A stretch of DNA of 5,905 bases from Gemmatimonadaceae bacterium (GTDB taxonomy: Bacteria > Gemmatimonadota > Gemmatimonadetes > Gemmatimonadales > Gemmatimonadaceae): positions 1 through 5,905 of the forward strand of contig JANYKY010000039.1 of the NCBI GenBank assembly GCA_025357975.1, in the 5' to 3' direction. Position numbers and translations under genes: made by a program. This document shows, piece after piece, positions 1-5,905 of this stretch. Position 1 is the stretch's first letter; each line of letters begins with the position of its first letter. Below the pieces are notes generated by a model that saw only the letters and a program-made list of their open reading frames with translations, ran no database searches and was not told the origin of the DNA.

Positions 1-1
1 G

Positions 2-838
2 CCATCGCTGCCATCGCGCCCGGTTGATGGTCATAAGGGAACCTTCGGTCGCGTACTCATCGTCGGCGGAGAAGTCGAGCTTCCCGGAGCGATCATTCTT
101 GCCGGCATCGCTGCATTACGAGCTGGCGCCGGAAAACTTCAACTCGCCACCTGCAGAACAACCGCCCCGTTCGTCGGTGTTTCAGTACCCGAATGCCTTG
201 CCGCCGCACTCGAGGAATCAAACGGTACCATCAGCGAAAAGGCCGCCCCGACAATCGTCGGATATGCAAACGACGCCGACGCAGTCCTCCTCGGCGCCGG
301 TCTCCGCACGAGCGACAGTAACACCAAACTCACCCAACGCGTGATGGGCAAATGGCAAGAAACGCCGGTAGTCATCGATGCAGGTGCTCTTGGCCTGCTC
401 AGACAAAATCCTCGCGCACTCGAAAAGTTGAACGACAACGCGATTATCACCCCGCACGCCGGCGAGATGGCGAGCACTCTCGGTATCGACAAAGCAGAGA
501 TCGAGCGTGACCCGGCAAGGATCGCGACAGAAGCCGCGGCAAAACTTGGCGCAGTCGTCGCACTGAAAGGCTCGGATACGTATATCGCTTCGCCGGACGG
601 TGACCTCTATCTGTACGACTCGGGCAACATCGGCCTCGCGACATCAGGCTCTGGCGACACACTTGCGGGAATCGTTACGGGTTTACTCGCCCGCGGCGCG
701 ACCCCGCTGACCGCAGCAGTGTGGGGCGTATTCCTTCACGGAGCAGCCGGCAACGCTCTCTCGAAACGACTTGGTCGCATCGGTTTTCTCGCGCGCGAGC
801 TGCTCGATGAAATTCCGGCGATTATGAACGCTCTCTAG
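2..838 (+). CDS. nnrD: ADP-dependent NAD(P)H-hydrate dehydratase (NnrD / YjeF C-terminal domain), 5' end cut by window
   Basis: The frame starting at base 2 is open to a TAG at 836-838, giving 278 residues of a ribokinase-like fold enzyme. Family knowledge: it dehydrates (S)-NADHX and (S)-NADPHX back to NADH and NADPH at the expense of ADP, repairing hydrated cofactors in the cytoplasm. Visible motifs, counted from the first complete codon, are HKGTFGRVLIVGG (11-23), the GAIILAGIAALRAGAG helix (28-43), VIDAGAL (123-129), ITPHAGE (149-155), the LKG lysine (near 189) and the GSGD anion-hole/catalytic Asp motif (216-219) followed by LAGIVTGLLARG. No start codon is visible, and the domain begins within about ten residues of the window edge. 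The gene may therefore be a standalone NnrD or the C-terminal half of a fused epimerase-dehydratase; the LPSRP stretch before HKG would fit the linker of a fused form. The other open frame at 24-344 is a shadow, and there is no frameshift. It converges on the M28 peptidase gene and overlaps it by four bases. Confidence 0.93.
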   Translation, partial: PSLPSRPVDGHKGTFGRVLIVGGEVELPGAIILAGIAALRAGAGKLQLATCRTTAPFVGVSVPECLAAALEESNGTISEKAAPTIVGYANDADAVLLGAGLRTSDSNTKLTQRVMGKWQETPVVIDAGALGLLRQNPRALEKLNDNAIITPHAGEMASTLGIDKAEIERDPARIATEAAAKLGAVVALKGSDTYIASPDGDLYLYDSGNIGLATSGSGDTLAGIVTGLLARGATPLTAAVWGVFLHGAAGNALSKRLGRIGFLARELLDEIPAIMNAL

Positions 839-2226
839 TTTCCCGGACGAGCCGCCGGACGCGGGAAGTATCCAGGCATGTCAGCAGCAACAAAGGCCAT
901 CACCGCGAGCAATGCGACATTCTCCGCCATCTCATGCGGATCAAGCTTGTCCATCGTGTCCCCTGAGCTGTGATGAAACCAGAAGTACCGAGTGCCATCG
1001 ACAAGCGGCGACATCGTCGGGACACCGAGTGCTTCGAGAGGATCCGTGTCGGCATCACTTCCGCTGTCCGTAACCTTCGTTGCACCGAACGATGAGAACA
1101 GCGACCCGATATCCTGAGCCATTGCGACTCCGCCGGCACCTGCCGAGATGCCCATTCCCTTCACCGCAAACACGCCATTGTCGGATTCCATCGCAAGCAC
1201 ATGCTTGCCTAGCTCCACCCGATGCGCATCGCGATACCCAAGGCCACCGCGACTGCCATTCTCTTCATTGGTCCACAGCACTACTCGCACGGTGCGCCGA
1301 GGCTTTAGCCCGAGCCGCTTGATGAGCTTCACCGCTTCCCAGGCTGCCACAGCTCCGCCGCCATCATCCATCGCACCTTGGCCAACATCCCAGGAGTCGA
1401 TGTGTCCGCCAAGTACGACAATCTCATCTGGTTTTTCCGAGCCGCGAAGTTCTGCGATGACATTACGTGACGGCGCATCCGGTAACGTCATCGCCGACAT
1501 CTTGAGATTGACGACAACCTTCTCGCCGCGGTTGATCATGCGGTGCAGCATCAACGCATCTTCGACACTGAGCGCCGCAGCCGGAATTTTCTTTGCCACA
1601 GTCGTGTCGTAGCCCATCGCACCGGTGTGTGGATTCTGGATCGAATAGGACGACACGCTGCGAATGAGCGCAGCAACTGCACCTACACGCGCCGCAGCCG
1701 ATGCAGCGCCACCGCGATATCGAACCGTTTCACCGTAGCTCGTGAACGGCACATCGAACAACACCATCTTCCCCGGCGCTTCGTTAGCCCGCCGCGTCAG
1801 CTCATCGAAGCTTCCGACAATCATGACCGGCGCAGTAATGCCAGCCTTTGGAGTTCCGACACTCCGCCCAAGTCCAATCATGTGAAGCGGAGTCGCGCGA
1901 GGACTGATCAGCGATGCAGACTCCTCTCCTCGAACCCAGTGCGGCACCATCACTTTTTCGCCATGCACATTGTCGAGCCCATCGGCTTTCATCTGGGCAA
2001 GCACCCAATCGATGGTTCGCTCGAGATTATCGGTCCCGCTCAGCCGGTTGCCGAACTTGTCGGTCATCTCGGCAAGACGGTTCCACGCGGAGCTATCCGC
2101 GAACTCGGTGCTGATCATGCGGTTTGCAGTGGTGCGATAGTGATCGGCAATGCTCTGCGCCGAGCCAACGGATACCGCAAGAGAGAACGCGATACAGACC
2201 GTACAAATCCACAAAAGTTTTTTCAT
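835..2226 (-). CDS. Exported M28 family zinc metallopeptidase (carboxypeptidase Q / plasma glutamate carboxypeptidase-like)
   Basis: A 463-residue protein when started at the ATG at 2224-2226. A longer in-frame ATG lies at 2274, but it would put 16 charged residues before a clean signal peptide, so the shorter start is preferred. Residues 1-24 are a Sec signal (MKK, hydrophobic core, cleavage near GSAQS). Residues about 130-215 resemble the protease-associated insert of this subfamily. The two-zinc catalytic core is complete: GGHIDSWD (H275, D277), the bridging Asp in AMDDGGG (D287/288), WTNEENG (E321 general base, E322 ligand), the Asp in ESDNG (D349) and WFHHSSGDT (H418/419). Family members are exopeptidases releasing amino acids from peptides; here it probably acts in the periplasm or outside the cell, for nutrient scavenging or turnover. 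The upstream AGAGAAAAGA is only a weak ribosome site. It lies 141 bases after the kinase gene and probably has its own promoter. The exact substrate is unknown. Confidence 0.93.
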   Translation of the reverse strand: MKKLLWICTVCIAFSLAVSVGSAQSIADHYRTTANRMISTEFADSSAWNRLAEMTDKFGNRLSGTDNLERTIDWVLAQMKADGLDNVHGEKVMVPHWVRGEESASLISPRATPLHMIGLGRSVGTPKAGITAPVMIVGSFDELTRRANEAPGKMVLFDVPFTSYGETVRYRGGAASAAARVGAVAALIRSVSSYSIQNPHTGAMGYDTTVAKKIPAAALSVEDALMLHRMINRGEKVVVNLKMSAMTLPDAPSRNVIAELRGSEKPDEIVVLGGHIDSWDVGQGAMDDGGGAVAAWEAVKLIKRLGLKPRRTVRVVLWTNEENGSRGGLGYRDAHRVELGKHVLAMESDNGVFAVKGMGISAGAGGVAMAQDIGSLFSSFGATKVTDSGSDADTDPLEALGVPTMSPLVDGTRYFWFHHSSGDTMDKLDPHEMAENVALLAVMAFVAADMPGYFPRPAARPGN

Positions 2227-2367
2227 AGGTGTCTTTTCTCTAGATTCGGGTGACCGTAAATCGGGCATGCGCACCGGCTACTGACAACAGGCGACGGATA
2301 ACGGGAACGGGAACGGAGAAGGGGAGCGGAGAGCAGAGTTTGGCACGCGACTCACCGTTTCCGCATC
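2227..2367. other. Intergenic gap between histidine kinase and M28 peptidase genes
   Basis: This gap of 141 bases lies between two minus-strand genes. It probably holds the leader and promoter of the peptidase gene, but I could not assign convincing -35/-10 boxes. There is no hairpin with a T tract behind the kinase stop, so read-through from the kinase gene is possible. The notable content is a T-free, purine-rich stretch on the plus strand, listed separately. Confidence 0.6.
2295..2338 (+). repeat. Short purine-rich imperfect tandem repeat (CGGGAA-type units)
   Basis: The units CGGATAA, CGGGAA, CGGGAA and CGGAGAA follow one another from 2295 to 2320 and run into AGGGGAGCGGAGAG. The plus strand has no T from 2300 to 2338, so the minus strand, which is the sense strand of the peptidase gene, is C/T-rich there. 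The G runs at 2303-2305, 2309-2311, 2321-2324 and 2328-2329 give a weak, imperfect G-quadruplex pattern. It sits about 70-110 bases upstream of the peptidase start codon. Whether it has any function is unknown; slippage-prone low-complexity DNA is the simplest reading. Confidence 0.6.
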
Positions 2368-4104
2368 TTAGCCAGCTCGAAGTTGCGAGGTTCTGACCGG
2401 AATAGCAGCAGCAATGTTCGGTGCCTTGACCGGCAGAGTAACAGTGAAAACAGTTCCCTCTCCGGGATTACTGGTGACCACAATATCGCCGCCCATGAGG
2501 TTCGCGAGCCGCCGCGAGACAGTGAGGCCGAGCCCGGTTCCAGTAGCACGCCGCGTGGCCTTCTGCTCGACCTGCCAGAATGGATCAAAGATTCTGCTCA
2601 GGTTGTCTGGCTGAATCCCAATGCCCGTATCAGTGACGATCAGCAGCACTTCGGTCTTCAGCGATTTACCCTCGAGCGTGACGCTTCCGTTGTCAGTGAA
2701 CTTTACGGCATTTGACAACAGATTCACAAGAATTTGCCTGACCTTCGTGGGATCGCTTTCGATCGACACCGGCGACGACGGGGGGATGACTTTCAGCTCG
2801 AGCTTTTTGGCATCGACCAGTGGCTCGACAATTTCGGCCGCCTGTTTCATCGAGCTTTGGAGATCCATTGGCTCGACGATCAGTCGCTCTCGACCCGCAT
2901 CGAGACGCGTGAACGTCAGGATCTCATCGATCAGCGACAAAAGATGCCGCGCACTGGCCTTGATTCTTGCGAGTTGTTGGGCCTGCTGCTCAGTGATTGG
3001 CCCGGTGATCCCGTCCGCGAGAAGTTCCTGGTAACCCATGATGGCCGCCAGCGGAGTCCGCAGCTCGTGCGACATCACTGCCAGAAAATCGCCCTTCGCA
3101 CGATTTGCACTTTCTGCTTCCTTGCGCGCAGCGACCGCCTGACTCATCGCCTCTTCCGCCTCTTCACGCACACGCTCGGCAACATCCCTCGCGTCTCTCT
3201 CCGCCCGGAACAATTCGCCGCGCTTCTGATCCGTCGCGCGAAGAACGCGCGCGCTCCAGGCAATCAGCAACAAGAAGCAGAACATGTTCGCGACCGAACC
3301 CAGACTCGCCCCAAGCCTTTGGCCAAAAAGGCCCCGCTCTTCGCCGGCAACGCGCAGAATCGTAAGCACGAACGGAACGAACAACGCGCCCGGCAGAAGA
3401 CGGCGAGCGACAAATCCTGCAGCACCGTCATCCACAACCAGCGCAGGCACGCCTCGGTCCAGCTGAGAAAACATCAGCCCGAATCCGAGCAACGTGAGAG
3501 CAATCGCAGTCGAAAGCGCCATCCCCGACAGAAGCTGGAAGCTGTAAAAATCGCGGACGTCGAATATGTGTCCGACCAGCGCGATGAACGCCACAAGCAT
3601 CGTGAGCGTTGCCAAAACCTGCGATCTCAATCCCCGTGAACGTTTATCCCCGTCGAGGAATACGAGACCCAATGCAAAGAAAGCGAGCGCGATGGCTGTA
3701 TTGATAGCCATCCGACGCGATTCGTGGCCCAATCGCGCAAGCCCGATCTGCGAAAATAAAGTTGCGTCCACTGTCGCCGGCGCATTCACGGCGTACAGGA
3801 AGATGACTGTCAATGCGAGGACCGAGATCACGGCTGCCATGATCCTGCACACCCACACCGACCCGCGCGACCCGCGCTGCGCGACGACAAGCGAGATACC
3901 GCAAAGAATGAGGGTAAACCCTGTCAGCGGAGTCATCGGCAACGAGCCGGGAATCCACGTCGTGAGGTAATCTCTGCCAGCCGCCCACGCTCCTAGCCCA
4001 AACGCTCCGAAGAGCGTCACAATCACTCCGAGCAGACCCGGAAGAAATGTGAAGAAGCGAACTATCCTGCGGCGTTCGCCTCGCGGTATTGGAGGGAGAT
4101 CCAT
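2368..4104 (-). CDS. Membrane-bound sensor histidine kinase with multi-helix N-terminal sensor region
   Basis: A protein of 578 residues. The first half is a membrane domain with about eight hydrophobic segments (roughly residues 15-40, 57-76, 84-108, 134-150, 163-182, 192-212, 236-250 and 270-287) and only short loops, so no periplasmic ligand domain is visible. Residues 290-338 are charged and Ala/Glu/Arg-rich, a likely coiled-coil signalling helix. HisKA follows with the phosphorylated His in MSHELRTP (H346). The HATPase_c domain has the N box NLLSNAVKFT (461-470, N465), G1 box DTGIG (492-496), F box FDPFWQ (506-511) and G2 box GTGLGL (522-527). All catalytic residues are present, so it should autophosphorylate. 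There is no HAMP, PAS or receiver domain, and no response regulator gene in the window, so its partner is unknown. It starts 10 bases after the DinB-like gene. GGTGA, which contains that gene's stop codon, and an AAGG closer in can serve as ribosome site, suggesting coupled translation. The stimulus cannot be told from sequence. Confidence 0.95.
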   Translation of the reverse strand: MDLPPIPRGERRRIVRFFTFLPGLLGVIVTLFGAFGLGAWAAGRDYLTTWIPGSLPMTPLTGFTLILCGISLVVAQRGSRGSVWVCRIMAAVISVLALTVIFLYAVNAPATVDATLFSQIGLARLGHESRRMAINTAIALAFFALGLVFLDGDKRSRGLRSQVLATLTMLVAFIALVGHIFDVRDFYSFQLLSGMALSTAIALTLLGFGLMFSQLDRGVPALVVDDGAAGFVARRLLPGALFVPFVLTILRVAGEERGLFGQRLGASLGSVANMFCFLLLIAWSARVLRATDQKRGELFRAERDARDVAERVREEAEEAMSQAVAARKEAESANRAKGDFLAVMSHELRTPLAAIMGYQELLADGITGPITEQQAQQLARIKASARHLLSLIDEILTFTRLDAGRERLIVEPMDLQSSMKQAAEIVEPLVDAKKLELKVIPPSSPVSIESDPTKVRQILVNLLSNAVKFTDNGSVTLEGKSLKTEVLLIVTDTGIGIQPDNLSRIFDPFWQVEQKATRRATGTGLGLTVSRRLANLMGGDIVVTSNPGEGTVFTVTLPVKAPNIAAAIPVRTSQLRAG

Positions 4105-4120
4105 CGGCCTTATCTCACCA
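4105..4120 (-). promoter_or_regulatory. Ribosome binding site of the kinase gene, overlapping the upstream stop codon
   Basis: Read on the minus strand, the bases before the kinase ATG are TGGTGAGATAAGGCCG. GGTGA matches the anti-Shine-Dalgarno sequence and includes the TGA stop of the DinB-like gene, ten bases from the ATG. A second match, AAGG, is only three bases from the ATG. This supports the chosen start and points to translational coupling of the two genes. Confidence 0.55.
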
Positions 4121-4591
4121 GCCCAGTCGCTCCCTCAAGTCCGTGATCTGCTTCGCGTGCTTGGTCCCGTGACCCGAATACACATTGAGAAAATCATCCA
4201 GGCTCATGTCGCCGCGCTCCGGATGATTACCCTTTCTCGCCCACGCTTCATCCGGAAGCGCGGAAAGAAAGCCGACCCATCGCTCGTGCAGTCCCTCGAT
4301 CATCTTGAGCGAGCAATCCACCGGCATCTTCGAGTCGGGCCACGCTGCCCAGACATCCTGATCGTAAGTCTTGATCGTCGGGTGATCCTCAGCCACGATG
4401 TGCCTGAATCTCATGTACGCATTCGCATGCGAATCCGCGACATGATGGATTACCTGTCGCGGCGTCCATCCGCCATCGCGATAAGGCGTGTCGAGCTGCT
4501 CGTCGTTGAGACCTTCCACGGCACTTCGAAGGGCCGGCGGATGGCCGGCAAGCTGCGCGATCTTGGCGGTACGTTGTTCAGTTGTGAGCAT
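4115..4591 (-). CDS. DinB/YfiT-family putative metal-dependent hydrolase or thiol transferase
   Basis: A cytoplasmic protein of 158 residues, the normal length for a single DinB-like four-helix-bundle domain. The sequence follows the YfiT branch closely: YRDGGWTPRQVIHHVADSH (37-55), RFRHIVAEDHPTIKTYD (61-77), EGLHERW (99-105) and HGTKHAKQI (141-149). The expected metal-binding histidine triad is present as H49/H50 with H141 and H145. Family knowledge: Bacillus YfiT (BstA) is a metal-binding bacillithiol S-transferase, and automated annotation often copies that name. Whether this organism makes bacillithiol cannot be seen here, so another thiol or a hydrolytic reaction is equally possible. There is no signal peptide. 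The start at 4589-4591 has a poor ribosome site (GCGAAAGA directly before ATG). It is the first gene of a two-gene unit with the histidine kinase. The family call is strong and the substrate is unknown. Confidence 0.9.
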   Translation of the reverse strand: MLTTEQRTAKIAQLAGHPPALRSAVEGLNDEQLDTPYRDGGWTPRQVIHHVADSHANAYMRFRHIVAEDHPTIKTYDQDVWAAWPDSKMPVDCSLKMIEGLHERWVGFLSALPDEAWARKGNHPERGDMSLDDFLNVYSGHGTKHAKQITDLRERLGW

Positions 4592-4801
4592 TCTTTCGCA
4601 CTGATCTGAAGGATTTGCTTCGGTCCCGGTGGAGCAAGACGGGATGGAAAAAATAGTTGCTCGGCCAGTCGCATATAAGACCCGCGCCTATCGAACCGCG
4701 CGCATTTATGGGCGACACCACCATCCGGAACACTAACTGACGACCATTGTATACCGTGGATTCTTTTGTCCGTGGTCGGGCGTCAGGCGGGACGCTAGCG
4801 T
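4592..4801. other. Intergenic region between cytochrome c and DinB-like genes
   Basis: This region of 210 bases lies between two minus-strand genes. It should hold the 3' end of the cytochrome transcript and the promoter of the DinB-kinase unit. The best -10-like hexamer on the minus strand is TACAAT at 4751-4746, with a CGGACA fifteen bases upstream as a weak -35; it would leave a leader of about 150 bases. The spacer is short, so this is only a candidate. An A6 run at 4648-4653 (T6 on the minus strand) has no stable hairpin before it. A short open frame crosses the region but has no family resemblance and no ribosome site. Confidence 0.5.
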
Positions 4802-4802
4802 C
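4780..4802. repeat. 12-base perfect palindrome and GCGTC inverted repeats at the cytochrome c stop codon
   Basis: GACGCTAGCGTC at 4791-4802 is its own reverse complement and its last base is the first base of the cytochrome stop triplet. An additional GCGTC at 4780-4784 can pair with GACGC at 4791-4795 around a six-base loop, so two alternative stems compete for the same bases. No T tract follows on the minus strand, so it is not a standard intrinsic terminator, although it could stabilise or end the cytochrome mRNA. Confidence 0.5.
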
Positions 4803-5704
4803 TACTTCTCGCCGAGTTTCTTCGCCGGAATGCCGTGGATGTACAACCACAGCGCGCGAGTTTCATCGTCAGTCATGTTTTTGGCGTAGGGCCACGGCAT
4901 TACCGCGCTGATAACCGTTCCATTAGGACGCACGCCTGTTCTGATCGCCTTCATGAAATCCGCCTCGGTCCATTTCCCCAGCTCTCCGCCCGGCGTCAGA
5001 TTCGCGGCAATCACCACATTGTCGATTTTGTTGCCACCCGAGAGACTCGCGCCATGGCAGCTCGTGCATCCACCCGGCTTCGATAGATACTCACCGTACT
5101 CTCGCGTCGGGCCAGGCGGGACGTCAGCGGGACGCGCCTCGCCCACCGGCACCAGCGGCGCGGACAACAATGGAAACGGCGTCAGTAGAGAAACGGCCCG
5201 CGCGATCGGGCCAATCGACCTGTCCCGCGGCACGCTCTCGTCTGCGGGAGGCAGCGTTTTCAAGTACGCGATAATCTGCCCAAGGTCGGTGTTATTGAAA
5301 TGGTAATACGCCTCGGCCGGCATGAAGAACAGAGTTTTTCCATTTCGCCCCACTCCATGGCGCATCGCCCGGATGTAATCCGCGTCGGTATAAGTGCCAC
5401 CGATCCCGCCTTTACCGGAGGTGAGATTTGCGGACGTGAGATGTGCGAATCCTCCACCGGCGAGGACTACCTTGCCGGCATAATTATCCCCGTGACAGGC
5501 CTGGCATTTCCCAATCGCTTCCACGAGATGCTTGCCACCCGCCACGGACGCGGCATCCGCAGGAATGCGTACGGACTCGACAGACGTGGGATACTCCCGG
5601 TCCATTCGTGTAATCGTGAGTGCGTATACGGTGCCGAGTCCGGTGAGAATCAGCACCACTAGCACTGCCGCGATGGACCCGAGCCATTTGAGCGCACGCT
5701 TCAT
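4802..5704 (-). CDS. Membrane-anchored two-heme cytochrome c
   Basis: A protein of 300 residues with an N-terminal hydrophobic helix (about 8-30) after MKRALK. The helix is probably an uncleaved anchor that holds two c-type heme domains in the periplasm. The first domain has CQACH (67-71) and a likely Met ligand at M128 (FFMPAEA). The second has CTSCH (213-217) and a likely Met ligand at M269 (AVMPWPY). Each domain ends with the aromatic/Leu-rich C-terminal helix seen in class I cytochromes (LGQIIAYLKTLPP at 141-153, ETRALWLYIHGIP at 281-293). The two halves look like a duplicated unit joined by a Pro-rich linker (about 153-200). The role is electron transfer, in the style of the cytochrome subunits of membrane alcohol or sugar dehydrogenases, but no catalytic subunit is encoded nearby. 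It is translated from a good ribosome site (GGAG five bases before ATG) and diverges from the aldo/keto reductase gene. Confidence 0.94.
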   Translation of the reverse strand: MKRALKWLGSIAAVLVVLILTGLGTVYALTITRMDREYPTSVESVRIPADAASVAGGKHLVEAIGKCQACHGDNYAGKVVLAGGGFAHLTSANLTSGKGGIGGTYTDADYIRAMRHGVGRNGKTLFFMPAEAYYHFNNTDLGQIIAYLKTLPPADESVPRDRSIGPIARAVSLLTPFPLLSAPLVPVGEARPADVPPGPTREYGEYLSKPGGCTSCHGASLSGGNKIDNVVIAANLTPGGELGKWTEADFMKAIRTGVRPNGTVISAVMPWPYAKNMTDDETRALWLYIHGIPAKKLGEK

Positions 5705-5824
5705 TATGTCTCCAGTATGTGTGCCGTTCTTCTCGCGCTTCTAACGTAGGGTGCTCAATTAGATTCCCCTAGCGCGGATTGTGCGAGAGACGGAAGTCAC
5801 TTTAGCAGATCAGGGATCGATCGT
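5705..5824. promoter_or_regulatory. Divergent intergenic region between cytochrome c and aldo/keto reductase genes
   Basis: A gap of 120 bases separates two start codons facing away from each other, so both promoters should lie here. Ribosome sites are clear on both sides: GGAG (minus strand) five bases before the cytochrome ATG, and AGGGA at 5812-5816 eight bases before the reductase ATG. No strong sigma70 boxes stand out in either direction. An interrupted inverted repeat occupies the middle (CGCGC 5734-5738 with GCGCG 5772-5776, and TAGGG 5747-5751 with CCCTA 5767-5771). Confidence 0.6.
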
Positions 5825-5905
5825 ATGAGGTACAGGCAACTCGGGAGCAGTGATCTCCATGTTTCGGAGATTTCGCTCGGATCGTGGCTCACCTACGGCC
5901 TCGGC
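5825..5905 (+). CDS. Aldo/keto reductase, N-terminal 27 residues only (cut by window end)
   Basis: The ATG at 5825-5827 opens a frame that stays open to the window end. It starts MRYRQLGSSDLHVSEISLGS and continues WLTYGLG, the first beta strands of the aldo/keto reductase TIM barrel. The LGSSDLHVSEISLGSW pattern is typical of the bacterial relatives of the Kv-channel beta subunit. Such enzymes are cytoplasmic NADPH-dependent reductases of aldehydes and ketones. The catalytic Asp-Tyr-Lys-His residues lie beyond the window, so activity and substrate cannot be judged. AGGGA eight bases upstream supports this start. Confidence 0.87.
   Translation, partial: MRYRQLGSSDLHVSEISLGSWLTYGLG

Noticed and set aside
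24..838. Two adjacent open frames (24-344 and 341-838) suggesting a split or frameshifted gene
   Set aside because: The frame of the second one is open back to base 2 and carries the expected dehydratase motifs throughout; the first frame is a shadow with no family resemblance.
1543..2253. Long plus-strand open frame of 236 codons
   Set aside because: It lies opposite the M28 peptidase, whose catalytic motifs and signal peptide are intact. The antisense product is Arg/His-rich without recognisable motifs.
2227..2287. TTGTCA on the minus strand (2287-2282) as a -35 box for the peptidase gene
   Set aside because: It matches five of six consensus bases, but no acceptable -10 hexamer lies 16-19 bases downstream.
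2734..3639. Long plus-strand open frame of 301 codons
   Set aside because: It lies opposite the histidine kinase, whose H, N, G1, F and G2 boxes are all intact. The antisense product is low-complexity and Arg/Gln-rich.
4049..4609. Plus-strand open frame of 186 codons opposite the DinB-like gene
   Set aside because: The minus-strand product matches the YfiT pattern over its whole length, and the plus-strand frame has no recognisable domain.
4632..4662. GAGCAA / TTGCTC inverted repeat flanking an A6 run, considered as a terminator
   Set aside because: The stem is six base pairs with a nineteen-base loop, and the A/T run is inside the loop, not after the stem.
4578..4850. Minus-strand frame of 90 codons across the cytochrome-DinB gap
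   Set aside because: It overlaps both neighbouring genes in other frames, has no good ribosome site and resembles no family.
5779..5806. TTGTGC with TTTAGC sixteen bases later as a promoter for the aldo/keto reductase
   Set aside because: Each box matches only three of six consensus bases, which is too weak to separate from chance.

Overview
The window looks like an ordinary chromosomal stretch from a moderately GC-rich, free-living, respiring bacterium. The style of the proteins (a carboxypeptidase Q-like M28 peptidase with a signal peptide, a YfiT/DinB-type hydrolase, a membrane-anchored two-heme cytochrome c, and a membrane histidine kinase with a SHELRTP motif) recalls Gemmatimonadota or a neighbouring phylum such as Acidobacteriota. 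That placement is an impression from protein families, not a search result. I see no insertion sequence, phage gene, tRNA, rRNA or CRISPR array.

Layout. The plus strand opens with the 3' part of a NAD(P)H-hydrate dehydratase (2-838), which repairs damaged NAD(P)H. It meets an M28 metallopeptidase gene on the minus strand tail to tail, and the two genes share one CTAG as their stop codons. The minus strand then carries four genes, read from high to low coordinates. They are a two-heme cytochrome c (5704-4802), a 210-base gap, a DinB/YfiT-like putative metal hydrolase (4591-4115), a membrane sensor histidine kinase only 10 bases behind it (4104-2368), a 141-base gap with a purine-rich repeat, and the exported M28 peptidase (2226-835). 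A 120-base divergent intergenic region separates the cytochrome gene from the start of an aldo/keto reductase gene on the plus strand (5825 onward, cut by the window end).

How the genes relate. The only tight pairing is the hydrolase with the histidine kinase, which are almost certainly one transcription unit; no response regulator lies within the window. The cytochrome gene has no dehydrogenase or oxidase partner here. The M28 peptidase is probably an exported or periplasmic enzyme for amino-acid scavenging or protein turnover. The dehydratase and reductase are cytoplasmic housekeeping or redox enzymes. I found no convincing new multi-gene system; the points worth a second look are the gene pairing, the kinase's sensor region, and several small intergenic repeats.
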